Shown here: positions 18,732-27,161 of the stretch, piece after piece
Layout: each line of letters begins with the position of its first letter
Numbering within the stretch: the first letter of the stretch is position 1
NCBI GenBank assembly: GCA_027315385.1
Contig: DAHUYD010000061.1
Location: forward strand, 24,343-88,342
Reading direction: 5' to 3'
Source of the DNA: Acidobacterium sp.
GTDB lineage: Bacteria; Acidobacteriota; Terriglobia; Terriglobales; Acidobacteriaceae
DNA: 64,000 nt
The notes under the pieces: generated by a model
What the model was told of the DNA's origin: nothing
Database searches by the model: none
What the model saw: only the letters and a program-made list of their open reading frames with translations
Made by a program: the position numbers and the translations under genes

Positions 18732-19679
18732 TCAGCCCTCGGCAGGAAGGATACGAATGATTTCCGTCGGGCCGTCTGTGGAAAGCGACCATTGTTCCGA
18801 AGCCGCCGGAATGACCATGAGCTGGTTGCGGTCCACAGTAAACGGCTCAAAGGTCTGCCCCGCCACGCGAATGCGGCCCTCCCGTACAAAGAGCATCTGC
18901 ACCTTCAGAACAGGGGCCAGCAGCCCGGGAACCGATCCGGATCGGGGGATCGGCCACCGCTCCATGCGGAAGTAGCGCTCGTCGATCAGCACGCTGTAAC
19001 CGTCCGCGCGCCGCGGCGCGACTTTGCCGGCCCGGGTCTGGAGCTGCAGGGCGGCGAATCCCTTTTCCAGGTGTAGTTCGCGCGGGCTGCCGTAGTCGTA
19101 CAGGCGGTAGGTCAGGTCGCTGGTTTGCTGGGTTTCCAGAATCACCACCCCAGGGCCCATGGCGTGGACGGTCCCGGCCTCCACGAAGATCATGTCGTCC
19201 CTGTTCACCGGGACCATGCTCAGCAGCGATTCCAGCGAATGGTCCTCCACCGCGCCCGCCACCTGTTCCCGGGTAACTCCGGCGCGCAGGCCCAACGCCA
19301 CTGAAGCTCCCGGTTGCGCGTCCAGCGCATACCAGCATTCGGTCTTGCCCCGCGGTTCGCCATAGCGCTGTGCCAGAGTGTCGTCGGGATGAACCTGCAC
19401 GCTCAGCTTGGCTTTGGGAAAAAGCAGCTTGATCAGCAAAGGAAAGCCCCGGCCTGCCGGCCCTGGACCCAATAGAAAGGTGCGGTGCAGACGCGTGATG
19501 TCGGCCAGGCTCATGGCTTTTAGCGGCCCGGTATCCGCCGCGCACATCTCCCCGGTCAGCCACACCTCGCCAATGGGTTCGCTGTCGCTTGTGTAGTTGT
19601 ACCAGGGATGAAGATCCTGAAATCCCCAGGGCCGTGTCCGAAAAAATGGGGCCAGTCGAAACGGTGCCAGAGTTTCCAT
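18732..19679 (-). CDS. manA: Mannose-6-phosphate isomerase, class I
   Basis: Type I zinc-dependent isomerase converting fructose-6-P to mannose-6-P. Zinc ligands can be placed in VQVHPDD, GKTECWYAL and VHAMGPGVVILETQQTSDLTYR; KLLFPKAKLSVQVHPDD is the classic motif. At 315 residues it belongs to the short form seen in Bacillus ManA. GAGAAGG abuts the ATG. First gene of the operon that continues into manC, the mutase and pgi, so the four proteins together take glucose/fructose phosphates to GDP-mannose for glycans. Confidence 0.94.
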   Translation of the reverse strand: METLAPFRLAPFFRTRPWGFQDLHPWYNYTSDSEPIGEVWLTGEMCAADTGPLKAMSLADITRLHRTFLLGPGPAGRGFPLLIKLLFPKAKLSVQVHPDDTLAQRYGEPRGKTECWYALDAQPGASVALGLRAGVTREQVAGAVEDHSLESLLSMVPVNRDDMIFVEAGTVHAMGPGVVILETQQTSDLTYRLYDYGSPRELHLEKGFAALQLQTRAGKVAPRRADGYSVLIDERYFRMERWPIPRSGSVPGLLAPVLKVQMLFVREGRIRVAGQTFEPFTVDRNQLMVIPAASEQWSLSTDGPTEIIRILPAEG

Positions 19680-19700
19680 GCCTTCTCAGTATGCATGAGC

Positions 19701-19738
19701 GGCGGATGCCATCCCTGAAGGCAGGCATCTGGTCCGCC
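19701..19738. other. Imperfect inverted repeat upstream of manA
   Basis: GGCGGA...TCCGCC arms with inner TGCC/GGCA pairing, 22 nt upstream of the manA start in the divergent manA/permease region (267 nt). It could fold in a manA leader or be a protein site; nothing else in this intergenic stretch was recognised. Confidence 0.25.
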
Positions 19739-19946
19739 ACCCCTGCGGAATTCGAGCGCAATCGTTTGCGTCGCGCTGTAAGAAGACGAGTGCCGGGGAA
19801 ATGTTGCTCCGCCGCCTCGCCGCAAGACCGCCCCGCTTCCCGCCAGGGCCGCTGGGGAACCACGCGGGGGATTTCTGCGTACACTGAAACGGAACCCCTG
19901 CGATTCATCCACATCCGGAAACGCCGGGCTTCAGGAACCTGCGCCC

Positions 19947-21173
19947 ATGGAATTATCCGAAGCTTTCAAGGTAGCCCTGCAGTCGCTGTGGGCGAACAAG
20001 ATGCGGACCGTGCTGACCATCGTCGGCGTGGTCATTGGGATTGCCGCGGTCATCGCCGTGGTCACCCTGGTGCAGGGCGCCAACATGTGGGTGATTACGA
20101 AGATCGCGCACAAGGGCTCGAACACGTTGACCGTGACGCGTACGCCGCAGGTGATCCTGACCCCGGATGAATATCTGAAGGCCAACAAACGCAAGAACCT
20201 TACTTACAGCGATTTCGAATATCTGCAGCGCACCTGCACGCTGTGCAAGACCATTGGGGCGCAGTTATCCTCCACCGGTACCGTTATCAGCGGCAAGCAG
20301 TACAGCAACAACACCGATATCAACGGCTGGACCGCCAGCATGGAGCAGATTAGCGACCTGAAGGTGGTGCAGGGGCGCCCGCTCACGCAAATGGACGATG
20401 AGCTTGGAACGCACGACATCGTCGTTGGTTACGACATCGTAGAAAATCTGCTGCCCAACATGGATCCTATCGGCCAGGAACTGCGGGTGGACGGCGAAGT
20501 CTACACCGTGGTGGGCGTGGGCAAGAAGGAAGGGGCGATCTTCGGGCAGAGCCAGGACAATTATGTCGATATGCCGCTGAGTACCTATCTCCACACCCAT
20601 GGCGAACATCAGAGCGTAACCATCTCCGCGACGGCCAGCACAGCCGGCGGCGCGCTGGAAAATGCCATCGATCAGGTGCGGGCCCTGCTGCGCGCCCGCC
20701 GCCACGACATGCCCGGCGTGGAGGACGATTTCACCATCTCCACGAACGACACCTTCATCAGCATCTTCCACGAGATCACTTCCACCTTCGCCACCGTAAT
20801 CATCGGCATCGCGTCGATCTCCCTCGTGGTCGGCGGAGTGGTCATCATGAACATCATGCTGGTCTCGGTCACCGAACGCACGCGGGAGATCGGAATCCGC
20901 AAGGCTCTGGGCGCGAGACAGAACGACGTGATGGTCCAGTTCCTCTTTGAGTCGGGCGTGATGGCCCTGATCGGCGGGATCATCGGCGTGGCCCTCGGCA
21001 TTACCATCGGCAAAACTGTTACGCTGCTCATCGGTTTTCCCAGTGCGATAGCTTTCTGGGCTGTGGCGCTGGCTCTGTTTGTCTCGGCCAGCGTAGGCAT
21101 TTTCTTCGGCGTTTACCCGGCGCGCAAGGCGGCGATGCTCGACCCCATCGTGGCGCTGCGCGCGGAGCTCTGA
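19947..21173 (+). CDS. MacB/FtsX-like ABC transporter permease
   Basis: Four-helix permease of the MacB type: one N-terminal helix (about residues 18-45, LTIVGVVIGIAAVIAVVTL), a large extracytoplasmic MacB_PCD domain (about 50-270), and the FtsX domain with three C-terminal helices containing VSVTERTREIGIRKALGAR and ending PARKAAMLDPIVALR. Such proteins transmit ATP-driven movement across the membrane to periplasmic partners and export peptides, lipoproteins or drugs. No ATPase or membrane-fusion gene lies beside it; a paralogue follows 3 nt downstream. Confidence 0.92.
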   Translation: MELSEAFKVALQSLWANKMRTVLTIVGVVIGIAAVIAVVTLVQGANMWVITKIAHKGSNTLTVTRTPQVILTPDEYLKANKRKNLTYSDFEYLQRTCTLCKTIGAQLSSTGTVISGKQYSNNTDINGWTASMEQISDLKVVQGRPLTQMDDELGTHDIVVGYDIVENLLPNMDPIGQELRVDGEVYTVVGVGKKEGAIFGQSQDNYVDMPLSTYLHTHGEHQSVTISATASTAGGALENAIDQVRALLRARRHDMPGVEDDFTISTNDTFISIFHEITSTFATVIIGIASISLVVGGVVIMNIMLVSVTERTREIGIRKALGARQNDVMVQFLFESGVMALIGGIIGVALGITIGKTVTLLIGFPSAIAFWAVALALFVSASVGIFFGVYPARKAAMLDPIVALRAEL

Positions 21174-21176
21174 CCT

Positions 21177-22430
21177 ATGGCACTCAGCGACTCCCGCGAA
21201 TCCGTGCGCATGGCGATGTCCACCCTCCGCGCGAACAAGCTTCGTTCCGGGCTGACCATCTTCGGCGTGGTCATCGGGGTGGCTACCGTCATCACGATTT
21301 CCTCCCTCATCAACGGCGTCAATAATCGCGTTGCGGATATGGCCCATTCCTTCGGAACCAACGTCCTGTGGATCTTCCGCTGGAATCCCATCGGCACCCA
21401 GCCCACCGCGGAAATGCTGGCGCGACCCTACCTGACGCTGGACGACGCCGATTCTCTGGGGACGCTGCCGCACGTGGTCGCCGTGGATGCCGCGCGCCAG
21501 TTCGCCAACTGGCAGCTCAACGTAGGCCAGGTTGCGGTCCAGTACAAGAACAGAATCGTCCAGAACACGATTCTCGAAGGCGCTCAGCCCACCTTCGCCA
21601 GCGTTTCCAACCTTCAATTTCAGGAAGGCCGGCCCTTTTCACCCGATGAGGCTTTTCGTGCCGCAAATGTGGTGGACCTCGGGCACGATACCGCGTCCAG
21701 GCTCTTTCCGGACGAGGATCCGATCGGCAAAGACGTCATCATCGACGGAGATGTCTTCACGGTTATCGGCGTGATGGACAAGTTCAAGCAGGCATTCGGC
21801 AGCGGCCCGGATCCGCAGGATAACCGCGCCGACTTTCCCCTCAACACCTTCAGGAAGATCCATCCCGAGGTGCTCGACACTGTCATCGCGGTGAAGTACG
21901 ACAACGAGAAAAACAAAAACCTGGTGACGGAAGAGGTGCGGGAGATGCTGCGGGCGCGCCGGCGCGTGCGCGTAGAAAAGGACGACAATTTCGCTATCTT
22001 CGGACCGGATTCCATCCTGACCTTCTGGTCGGAAATCACAACCGGCCTGGTGATCTTCATGTTCGCCATCTCCTCCGTCGGCCTGCTGGTGGGCGGCATC
22101 GGGGTGATGAACATCATGCTGGTGTCGGTCACCGAGCGAACCCGCGAAATCGGAGTGCGCAAGGCCATCGGCGCCACCCGCCGCAACGTGCTGGTGCAGT
22201 TCACTGTCGAGGCCATCACCCTGTGTGCCCTCGGCGGCATCCTCGGCGTGGTTCTCGGCGGAATCATTACCGCCATCGTGCGCTTCGGCATTACCTTCCC
22301 GGCCAGCATGTCGACCTTCTGGACGGTCACCGGCTTTGTTGTTTCCTGCGTGATCGGGCTGGTATTCGGAATCTATCCGGCCTGGAAGGCGGCCAACCTT
22401 GACCCCATCGAAGCTCTCAGGTACGAGTAG
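21177..22430 (+). CDS. MacB/FtsX-like ABC transporter permease (second copy)
   Basis: Paralogue of the preceding gene, with the same N-terminal helix (LTIFGVVIGVATVITISS), a large extracytoplasmic domain, and an FtsX domain with VSVTERTREIGVRKAIGATRRN and a C-terminal YPAWKAANLDPIEALRYE. Only three bases separate the two genes, so they are co-translated and may form a heterodimer. The ATPase must be encoded elsewhere, because both lack nucleotide-binding motifs. A pseudo-protease and PBP1A follow on the same strand, which hints at an envelope role but does not prove it. Confidence 0.92.
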   Translation: MALSDSRESVRMAMSTLRANKLRSGLTIFGVVIGVATVITISSLINGVNNRVADMAHSFGTNVLWIFRWNPIGTQPTAEMLARPYLTLDDADSLGTLPHVVAVDAARQFANWQLNVGQVAVQYKNRIVQNTILEGAQPTFASVSNLQFQEGRPFSPDEAFRAANVVDLGHDTASRLFPDEDPIGKDVIIDGDVFTVIGVMDKFKQAFGSGPDPQDNRADFPLNTFRKIHPEVLDTVIAVKYDNEKNKNLVTEEVREMLRARRRVRVEKDDNFAIFGPDSILTFWSEITTGLVIFMFAISSVGLLVGGIGVMNIMLVSVTERTREIGVRKAIGATRRNVLVQFTVEAITLCALGGILGVVLGGIITAIVRFGITFPASMSTFWTVTGFVVSCVIGLVFGIYPAWKAANLDPIEALRYE

Positions 22431-22480
22431 TAGCCGCGATTTGCGAAAGCCCGGCTGCCGGCCTCGTGATCCGGCTGCGG

Positions 22481-22486
22481 TATCAT
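22481..22486 (+). promoter_or_regulatory. Possible -10 box of the S41-like gene
   Basis: TATCAT 34 nt before the chosen ATG (22521). If used, it would exclude the earlier in-frame ATG at 22485, which overlaps the box. No -35 recognised. Confidence 0.3.
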
Positions 22487-22520
22487 GAAAGACACGCGGT
22501 CTCCACGCCGCTTTTTGCCT

Positions 22521-23717
22521 ATGTCCAGAAGTTTTCAACGCGCCATTCTCGCTATCTCCGTTGCCGTCATCCTCGTGGTCTTCCTCGGAGCCTTCGGCCC
22601 CTCCGGAGTCAGCGCCAGCCAGAACGACGGCGCTTATCTCCAGATGAGCGTCTATGAGGATGTCCTCCACAAGATCCAGACCGACTACGTCACCACCCCC
22701 AATATCGATGAGGTGACGAACGGTGCGCTCCATGGCCTGCTGGAGTCGCTCGATCCGGAGTCCAGCTATCTGACAAAGGACGAATACGCCACTTACCTCG
22801 CTCATCAGCACGAAGGCCAGGCAGAGGTGGGGCTGGAAGTCTCAAAGCGGTTTGGCTATGGCAGTGTGGTCACGGTGATTCCCGGCAGTCCTGCCGCGAA
22901 AGCGAATATCCAGGATGGCGATCTGATCGAGGCCATCGGCGGCAAGACCACGCGCGTGATGTCGTTGGCAATGATTCGTCTCCTGCTGGAGGGCAAACCC
23001 GGCACCACGGCCAGTTTCGACCTGGTGCGCCCTGGAAACCCCAAGCCGGACACAATCACGCTGACCAGGACTATGGCGCCCCCGCCGCCGCTCGTCGTGC
23101 AGCAGTACAAGGACTCGGGCATTCTCTATCTCAAGCCCACCGTGCTGACCGCCGATCGCGTGAATGAGATCGTCTCCCACCTGCGCGCGATGCCCAAAGA
23201 GGGCGACAGAAAAGTGATCCTGGATCTGCGCGACACCGCGGCCGGCAGCGAAGACCAGGGGATTCGCCTGGCCAATGCATTCCTTAAAACAGGGACCATC
23301 GCGATGCTGACCGGTCAGACGGTCCCCACGCAGACCTTTAGCGCCGACGCCCCGCGCTTCGTCACCGCGGCCCCCCTCGTGGTTCTCGTCAACAGTGGAA
23401 CCGCAGGGGCGGCGGAGATCGCAGCCGCAGCTATTCTCGACAATAAGCGCGGCGACGTGGTCGGTGAGCGCACCTTCGGGGAAGGTGGCGAGCTGAAGAC
23501 GTTTCCGCTGCCCGATGGAGCTGCGCTGCTGCTGACCGTGGCCAAGTACGAAACGCCGAACGGCCAGAAGATCGAAGACAAAGCGGTTACTCCGAACATC
23601 GCGGTGGCGGCAAGCCAGGAAGAGGTCCTGCCCGGGACCAAACCGGCCCTGCAGCAGCAGCACACCGACGATCAGTTGAACAAGGCTCTCGAGATTCTGA
23701 AGCAAAAGAATGCTTAA
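22521..23717 (+). CDS. S41/CTP-like protein lacking catalytic residues
   Basis: Carboxy-terminal-processing-protease fold: signal anchor (about 7-32), helical region, PDZ domain about 100-185 (GSVVTVIPGSPAAKANIQDGDLI) and S41 core. The active site is altered. Where active enzymes have GTASAAEI this protein has GTAGAAEI (Gly296 for Ser), TFGKG reads TFGEG (Glu321 for Lys), and the following Gln is Leu325. The S41 protein at 54-55.7 kb keeps all three, at the same 25-residue Ser-Lys spacing. It is therefore probably a non-proteolytic scaffold or regulator in the periplasm. PBP1A starts 17 nt downstream. The start at 22521 gives a clean signal segment but has no ribosome binding site. Confidence 0.88.
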   Translation: MSRSFQRAILAISVAVILVVFLGAFGPSGVSASQNDGAYLQMSVYEDVLHKIQTDYVTTPNIDEVTNGALHGLLESLDPESSYLTKDEYATYLAHQHEGQAEVGLEVSKRFGYGSVVTVIPGSPAAKANIQDGDLIEAIGGKTTRVMSLAMIRLLLEGKPGTTASFDLVRPGNPKPDTITLTRTMAPPPPLVVQQYKDSGILYLKPTVLTADRVNEIVSHLRAMPKEGDRKVILDLRDTAAGSEDQGIRLANAFLKTGTIAMLTGQTVPTQTFSADAPRFVTAAPLVVLVNSGTAGAAEIAAAAILDNKRGDVVGERTFGEGGELKTFPLPDGAALLLTVAKYETPNGQKIEDKAVTPNIAVAASQEEVLPGTKPALQQQHTDDQLNKALEILKQKNA

Positions 23718-23721
23718 GAGC

Positions 23722-23727
23722 TAAACT
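23722..23727 (+). promoter_or_regulatory. -10-like box 7 nt before the PBP1A start
   Basis: TAAACT, immediately after the stop of the S41-like gene, with 7 nt to the TTG start. The distance would place the transcription start at or next to the start codon (leaderless). Confidence 0.4.
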
Positions 23728-23734
23728 CGGGTAG

Positions 23735-25972
23735 TTGAACTTCATTACCCCATCGCCGCGCGACGAACAGCCGGAGTCGCAAGGCCCCGGTTTTCGGCCA
23801 GGGGGCGGCCGACGGAAGATTGCCGGCAGCGTCGCCCTGGTTTTCCTCGTCCTGTTGGCGGCGGCGGCCGGCTCGCTCGCCGGGCTCATGCTGGTCTATT
23901 CCGTCGACCTGCCCCAGATCGATCAGCTCGAACATTACCAGCCCATCGCCACCACGCAGCTTTACGATATCCACGGGCGCATCATCGGCTCTTTCGCGCT
24001 GGAGCGCCGTACGCCGGTTGGCTACCACGATTTTTCTCCGGTTCTGCGCCAGGCCGTCATCTCGACAGAGGACCGCGACTTCGAGAGCCACTGGGGCGTG
24101 AATCTGTTTCGCGTCGCGGCAGCCGCCTGGCACGACGTCTTCTCCAAAGGCCGGGCACAGGGGGCGTCCACGCTCACCATGCAGTTGGCGCGGAATCTCT
24201 ACCTGACCAATGAGCGCACCCTCTCGCGCAAGCTCCAGGAGGTGTTCCTCTCGCTTCAGATCGAGCACCGCTTCACGAAGCGGCAGATCTTTGCCCTCTA
24301 CGGCAATCAGATCTACCTGGGCGCCGGAGTGTACGGGTTTGAAGCGGGCGCGGAATATTACTTCTCGAAACACGCCAGCGATCTGACGCTGCCGGAGGCC
24401 GCCATGCTGGCCGGACTGCCCAAAGGTCCCGTCGAGTTTTCACCCATCCTGAACCCGGAACGGGCGCTCCGGCGGCGCAATCTGGTGATCGACGCGATGC
24501 TGGAGGACGGCAGGATCACGGTGGCCCAGGCGCAGGCTGGGCGCTCGGCCCCCCTCGGCCTGCACATCGAACCCCCGCCGAACTCCGTCGCTCCGTGGTT
24601 CGTGGAAGAGGTGCGGCAGGAACTGGATCGCCGCTTCGGTTCGGAGGAGGTTCACGCCGGTGGCCTGCGCGTCTATACGACGATGGATCTGGACTTTCAG
24701 CAGGCCGCCAATCGGGCTGTGCTGGGTGGCCTCGCGGCTTACGAGCGCAGTCAGGGCTGGCGCGGGCATCTGCTCAACGTAATTGCCGGCGGCTATTCGG
24801 TTGAGGATTTTAGACACCCCGACTGGGCCCAGCCGCCGACGCCCGGCGCGTACACCCATGCAGTCATTACCGGAGTGCTTCCCTGGCAGGTGACCGCGCG
24901 CATCGCAGATCGCACGCTGATCCTGACCCCGGCGGACTGGGCATGGACCGGCTTCCAAACTGCGGACAAATTCCTGCGCGTGGGCGACATCGTCTACGTC
25001 CAGATCGCGGGTGCCGGCAACTCCTCCGGCGGAACCCTCCGCGGCACCCTCGAAGAAGACACGGGCGCGGAGGGCGCACTGCTCGCCATGGACAACAACA
25101 GCGGCAACGTCCTTGCCCTGGTGGGCGGGCGCGACTTCAATCTTTCCCAATTCGACCGCGCCACTCAGGCCGAGCGGCAAACCGGCTCCTCATTCAAACC
25201 GTACGTCTACACGGCTGCCGTCGAGGATGGACTAACGCCGCGTGACACCATCATGGACCGCCCGGTCTCCTTCGGCTCCTATGTGCCGCACAACTACGAC
25301 GGCCGATTCTTGGGCCGCATTTCTCTGCTGAAAGCCTTTGCCGACTCCCGCAACATTCCCGCTCTGGAACTGGCCCGGCACGTCGGCATGGAGAACGTGA
25401 TCCGAACCGCGCGCCGCTTCGGCATCACCACGGACATCCCGCCTTATCTGCCCATCGCCCTTGGCTCCGCCGACGTGACGCTGGAGCAGCAGGTGGCCGC
25501 GTATTCCGTCTTTCCCAACGATGGTCTGCGCGTGGCGCCGCATCTCATCCGGCGCGTGGTGGCCGCCGACGGCACCCCGCTCTTCGAGGACACGCCCGAT
25601 GTGACCGAGGCTATCAGCCAGAAAACCGCCCGCACCATGATGATCTTCCTGCGCAGCGTGGCCACCGAAGGAACAGCAGGATCGCTGGCGGCGCTGCATT
25701 ATCCGCTTGGCGGCAAGACCGGCACAACGAACAACTTCACCGACGCCTGGTTCGTCGGGTTCTCACCCTCGGTTACCTGCGGAGTGTGGGTGGGCTACGA
25801 CAACCGCGAATCGCTCGGTGACCGCGAAACCGGCGCGCGCGCCGCACTGCCGATCTGGACCGGTTTCATGAAGACGGTCATCGCGGCCTCCCCCAACGAG
25901 TCGTTTCCGGGCACGCCCCCGGTCCCCCTGCCTGCGGCCAGGCAGACCGCGGCGTTGATGCGGTTTCGATAA
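23735..25972 (+). CDS. Penicillin-binding protein 1A (bifunctional)
   Basis: Class A PBP building peptidoglycan. There is one N-terminal membrane anchor (about 28-55), then the GT51 glycosyltransferase with catalytic-Glu motif STEDRDFESHWG, GASTLTMQLARNLYL and EAAMLAGLPKGP. A linker/OB-like region precedes the transpeptidase with SxxK as SSFK (about residue 484), SRN, and KTGTT near residue 660. Length 745 is typical. The start is a TTG without a ribosome binding site but with a -10-like box 7 nt upstream. The C-terminus is short, with no extra domains. Its position directly behind the catalytically dead S41 homologue suggests functional linkage. Confidence 0.95.
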   Translation: MNFITPSPRDEQPESQGPGFRPGGGRRKIAGSVALVFLVLLAAAAGSLAGLMLVYSVDLPQIDQLEHYQPIATTQLYDIHGRIIGSFALERRTPVGYHDFSPVLRQAVISTEDRDFESHWGVNLFRVAAAAWHDVFSKGRAQGASTLTMQLARNLYLTNERTLSRKLQEVFLSLQIEHRFTKRQIFALYGNQIYLGAGVYGFEAGAEYYFSKHASDLTLPEAAMLAGLPKGPVEFSPILNPERALRRRNLVIDAMLEDGRITVAQAQAGRSAPLGLHIEPPPNSVAPWFVEEVRQELDRRFGSEEVHAGGLRVYTTMDLDFQQAANRAVLGGLAAYERSQGWRGHLLNVIAGGYSVEDFRHPDWAQPPTPGAYTHAVITGVLPWQVTARIADRTLILTPADWAWTGFQTADKFLRVGDIVYVQIAGAGNSSGGTLRGTLEEDTGAEGALLAMDNNSGNVLALVGGRDFNLSQFDRATQAERQTGSSFKPYVYTAAVEDGLTPRDTIMDRPVSFGSYVPHNYDGRFLGRISLLKAFADSRNIPALELARHVGMENVIRTARRFGITTDIPPYLPIALGSADVTLEQQVAAYSVFPNDGLRVAPHLIRRVVAADGTPLFEDTPDVTEAISQKTARTMMIFLRSVATEGTAGSLAALHYPLGGKTGTTNNFTDAWFVGFSPSVTCGVWVGYDNRESLGDRETGARAALPIWTGFMKTVIAASPNESFPGTPPVPLPAARQTAALMRFR

Positions 25973-26024
25973 GCCGCGGTGATCGCGAAGTCCCCTCAGG
26001 TACGCCCGTGCCTTCCGGCGGTGA

Positions 26025-26030
26025 TATCTT
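26025..26030 (+). promoter_or_regulatory. -10-like box 7 nt before the GH18-like gene
   Basis: TATCTT followed by 7 nt and then ATG, with no ribosome binding site in between; consistent with a leaderless transcript. Confidence 0.35.
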
Positions 26031-26037
26031 TTCCAGC

Positions 26038-27120
26038 ATGCCGATATTCCGGTTCATCCGTCGCGCTGTTGTGGTGTGCTGCGTCTCTTCTGCGCTGCCG
26101 TGCCTTGCGCAGCCGCCGCGGGCTCTCTTCTACATGACCGAAACTCCCAACTCTGTCCGGGACTTTCTGGCCCATGCGAAGCAGGTGGATCTGCTGGTGC
26201 CCACCTGGTACAGCGTCGACCGGAACGGCTTGGTTTCCGGCGAACCTGATCCGCTGGTGATGGAAACTGCGCAGGCCGCCCATGTGCCGGTAGAGCCGAT
26301 CCTCGCGAGCCAGTTCGCCAGGCCGGAATCCTTTCACCTGCTGCTGCGGAATCCCGAAGCGCAGCGGCAGATGATCGCCGCCCTTCTCCGAGAGGCACAT
26401 CTGCACGGTTACAAAGGCTTCCAGTTCGATTTCGAGAACGTTGCGTGGACCGACCGCGATGCGCTGAGTACGTTGGTGGCTCACGCCGCTGCCGCGCTGC
26501 ATGCGGCTGGCCTGCAGCTAACCATCGCTGTCGTGCCGGCCGCGCCTGGACATCCCGGCGCCACAGCCTTTTCCACCTGGAACTACGCCCGCTGGCAAGG
26601 CGCCTACGATCTAGCTGCGCTGGCCAAATCCACTGATCTCATTTGTCTGATGACCTACGACGAGCACGAAGCTTATACACCGCCCGGCCCCGTCGCGGGC
26701 TGGCGGTGGGTCGTCGAGAACCTTGATGAGGCCCTCCAGTCGGTGCCTGAAGCAAAGCTCTCTCTGGGCATCCCGCTCTACGGCCGGCATTGGTACGCCG
26801 GTGCGCCGAAGCCAGGTCTCCCGACTCCCGCGGGCGTGGCGAATGACCTGCCCAATCCTGCAGCGGACTACATCGACGGTGAGGATGCGCTCCTTCTTTC
26901 CAGGACCTGGAACACGCCGGTGCAGTGGGATCCGGTCGACCGCGCTTCGTGGTTCTGGTTCTATCGCGACAACGTGCGTGAGTGGGTATTCTTCACAACC
27001 GGGCGAAGCTTTGCCGCCCGTTACGATCTGGTGAAGCAGCGCGGCCTTCAGGGCTTCTGCTCCTGGGTGCTGGGCACCGAGGATCCATCTATCTGGAAGG
27101 TGCTGCCCACCCATCCATAA
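26038..27120 (+). CDS. Secreted GH18-like glycoside hydrolase
   Basis: Signal peptide about 1-24 (ending PCLAQ), then a TIM-barrel protein of the YaaH/chitinase-like GH18 group. Recognisable elements are LVPTWYSVD, the active-site strand GFQFDFENV (a variant of DxxDxDxE whose final Glu is the expected acid), LICLMTYDEH, and LSLGIPLYGRHW. The group includes spore-cortex N-acetylglucosaminidases and di-N-acetylchitobiases, so a peptidoglycan or chitin-derived substrate is plausible; the position behind PBP1A favours cell-wall material. An ATG 30 nt further upstream is less likely because it would overlap the -10-like box and lengthen the signal. Confidence 0.85.
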   Translation: MPIFRFIRRAVVVCCVSSALPCLAQPPRALFYMTETPNSVRDFLAHAKQVDLLVPTWYSVDRNGLVSGEPDPLVMETAQAAHVPVEPILASQFARPESFHLLLRNPEAQRQMIAALLREAHLHGYKGFQFDFENVAWTDRDALSTLVAHAAAALHAAGLQLTIAVVPAAPGHPGATAFSTWNYARWQGAYDLAALAKSTDLICLMTYDEHEAYTPPGPVAGWRWVVENLDEALQSVPEAKLSLGIPLYGRHWYAGAPKPGLPTPAGVANDLPNPAADYIDGEDALLLSRTWNTPVQWDPVDRASWFWFYRDNVREWVFFTTGRSFAARYDLVKQRGLQGFCSWVLGTEDPSIWKVLPTHP

Positions 27121-27161
27121 TGTTCTGCAGCCTGCCTTCGAGGCCGGGCATCGAATTTACC

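Noticed and set aside
22485..22520. Earlier ATG for the S41-like gene
   Set aside because: It overlaps the TATCAT box and adds a Arg/Pro-rich stretch before an otherwise clean signal anchor; kept only as an alternative.
22521..23717. Annotating this S41 homologue as an active protease
   Set aside because: Catalytic Ser, Lys and Gln are all replaced, while the other S41 protein in the window retains them.
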